Shown: in pieces, positions 5,796 to 6,973 of the stretch
Layout of the letters: every line of letters begins with the position of its first letter
Numbering within the stretch: position 1 is the stretch's first letter
Assembly: GCA_937906775.1 (NCBI GenBank)
Contig: CALCUD010000117.1
Span: 1 to 6,973, forward strand
Source of the DNA: an uncultured Clostridia bacterium
Lineage (GTDB): Bacteria; Bacillota; Clostridia; Christensenellales; Aristaeellaceae
DNA: 6,973 nucleotides
Direction of reading: 5' to 3'
Position numbers and translations under genes: made by a program
The notes under the pieces: generated by a model
The model's database searches: none
What the model saw: the letters and a program-made list of their open reading frames with translations, nothing else
Told to the model about the DNA's origin: nothing

Positions 5796-6929
5796 ATTGA
5801 TATCTACTTTATATCCCGGCAATAATGTCGAGATATGATTTTTCAGATCATTTTGAAGTTGATCCCGGTTAACGGTAAAATCAGTAAGCACGTCAAAGGA
5901 TATATATTTCATCGTATCGTCAATGAAAACGCCGTGTGTTCCTAGAACTCCATCATATTCCATGGCGAAACGCTTTATTTCTTCACGTTGCTTTACATGA
6001 GTTTCGTCAACAGCATAAATTCCGACAGTCAGGAAAACATGATATTTATCTTTTACAGCAAGCTGGATATGTTTAGTCAGCCTGTGAATGTCCTCTGCGG
6101 ACATTGTTGATGAAATCTCAACGTGTATGGAACCGAGCGCGCTGTCGGGACCGTAATCATGAAGGACCAGATCGTACGCTCCCAAAACGCCGTCAATTTC
6201 GCAAACCGTCGCTTTGATCGCTTTAGTCGTTTCGCTGTCCGGTCGATTTCCCAAAATACTTGATAAAGATTCGCCAAGCAGCTCAAAACCGGCTTTCAGA
6301 ATAAACAGAGCGATCACTGCACCGATCCATCCGTCCAGCGTAATACCAAACAAAAGCGTAATGATGATTCCAAGGAGCGTAGACGCAGAGATAATTGCAT
6401 CAAATCTTGCGTCCGCGCCGGAAGCGATCAGTGCTTCAGAATTGTATTTTTTTCCCTGTGATGAAGTATATCTTCCAAGAATCAGCTTTGCAACGATTGC
6501 GACGGAAATGATGATGACCGAAAGAAGATCAAAAACGGGTAATTCCGGATGTATGATTTTCTTTACCGACTCTACCATCGATGTTACTCCGGCTGCAAGA
6601 ATAATTCCTGCAAGAGCAAATAATACAACCTTTAACTTACAGCACTTCTTCTCTTCTACAACTTCTTCATTTTGATATACCTGATCTACCGTTAGGCTCC
6701 CCGGGTTGTTGAAAACAAGTATTCCCTTGCTCAGCAGCCAAGCCACCCCGGTAGCTCCGACGAGTATAATCGTAAGTAAAATGGGTATTGCAAACGGCTT
6801 CCTGTCTTTTTTTACTGATTTTTCCGCTATATTATCATTCTCTTTCTCTGGCGGACGTGCTTGACCACACTTGCAGCAAACAAAATCGTTGCCAGAGTTT
6901 TTCCCTCCGCAATTATTGCAGATCCACAT
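5772..6929 (-). CDS. Zinc-ribbon / cation diffusion facilitator (CDF) hybrid lacking CDF helices 1-2
   Basis: A 385-residue membrane protein. The N-terminus is a zinc ribbon with C4-x2-C7 and C18-x2-C21, a basic stretch (VKKDRK, 39-44) and one helix (about 46-67). From about residue 95 it is a CDF metal exporter: segments matching CDF helices 3 (about 99-124, followed by KKIIHPE), 4 (131-152), 5 (169-196) and 6 (198-217). Helix 5 carries DARFD (D173, D177), the DxxxD form seen in manganese-type CDFs. Two tandem cytoplasmic dimerisation domains follow (about 232-308 and 315-385), each with EIDGVLG or EYDGVLG near its start. CDF helices 1-2, with the other half of the metal site, are missing and replaced, so total length stays normal. 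AGGAAGG about 11 bases upstream supports the ATG at 6929. It converges on the moxR operon. It could be a regulatory or inactive CDF derivative, a gene-fusion remnant or an assembly artefact; active transport is doubtful. The family call for the C-terminal half is firm. Confidence 0.85.
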   Translation of the reverse strand: MWICNNCGGKNSGNDFVCCKCGQARPPEKENDNIAEKSVKKDRKPFAIPILLTIILVGATGVAWLLSKGILVFNNPGSLTVDQVYQNEEVVEEKKCCKLKVVLFALAGIILAAGVTSMVESVKKIIHPELPVFDLLSVIIISVAIVAKLILGRYTSSQGKKYNSEALIASGADARFDAIISASTLLGIIITLLFGITLDGWIGAVIALFILKAGFELLGESLSSILGNRPDSETTKAIKATVCEIDGVLGAYDLVLHDYGPDSALGSIHVEISSTMSAEDIHRLTKHIQLAVKDKYHVFLTVGIYAVDETHVKQREEIKRFAMEYDGVLGTHGVFIDDTMKYISFDVLTDFTVNRDQLQNDLKNHISTLLPGYKVDINFDSNYSD

Positions 6930-6973
6930 CTTCTCTTAATCCTTCCTCGGCAGCTTATTATTCGCGAGTAAAA

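Noticed and set aside
6214..6675. Plus-strand open frame of 153 codons
   Set aside because: It is antisense to the membrane part of the CDF gene, whose motifs and tandem domains are clear on the other strand.
1..6973. A defence system, prophage, insertion sequence or CRISPR array
   Set aside because: No repeats with spacers, transposase, integrase, nuclease or phage structural gene was seen. MoxR ATPases occur in some defence neighbourhoods, but here the partners are DUF58 and a TgpA-type transglutaminase, the common housekeeping module.

Overview
The window looks like a chromosomal segment from a Gram-positive anaerobe of the Clostridia (Firmicutes/Bacillota), possibly of gut origin. Support for this: strong AGGAGG-type ribosome binding sites, sigma-A-like promoters, moderate GC over most of the window, a PgcA-type phosphohexomutase, and a cation-efflux protein whose C-terminal half resembles clostridial CDF transporters with two tandem cytoplasmic domains. 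No rRNA, tRNA, CRISPR array, insertion sequence, transposase or phage gene was seen. The genus cannot be named from the sequence alone.

Layout. Positions 1-326 (minus) hold the N-terminal 108 residues of a phosphoglucomutase/phosphomannomutase whose remainder lies outside the window. Upstream of it, also on minus, is a stand-alone biotin-protein ligase (439-1182). Overlapping divergent promoters between about 1244 and 1285 separate it from a plus-strand operon: MoxR-family AAA+ ATPase (1353-2297), DUF58 membrane protein (2294-3448, ATGA overlap) and a large membrane transglutaminase of the TgpA type (3485-5755). Converging on this operon, with only 16 bases between stop codons, is a minus-strand gene (5772-6929) for a zinc-ribbon/cation-diffusion-facilitator hybrid.

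How the genes work together. MoxR-DUF58-transglutaminase is a widespread conserved module. MoxR ATPases act as chaperone-like remodelling factors, DUF58 proteins resemble vWA partners of MoxR, and the transglutaminase-like protein displays a papain-like Cys-His-Asp site outside the membrane. Their joint substrate is not established. A CDF gene beside this module also occurs in Bacillus subtilis (mneS/yeaB next to yeaC-yeaD-yebA, from memory), so the linkage may be meaningful. BirA and the phosphomutase are housekeeping genes.

Two features deserve attention. The CDF protein lacks the usual first two transmembrane helices, including half of the metal-transport site, and carries a zinc ribbon plus one helix instead. 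The phosphomutase fragment changes abruptly from AT-leaning to very GC-rich synonymous codons near position 209, which suggests a chimeric assembly or recombination within the gene.
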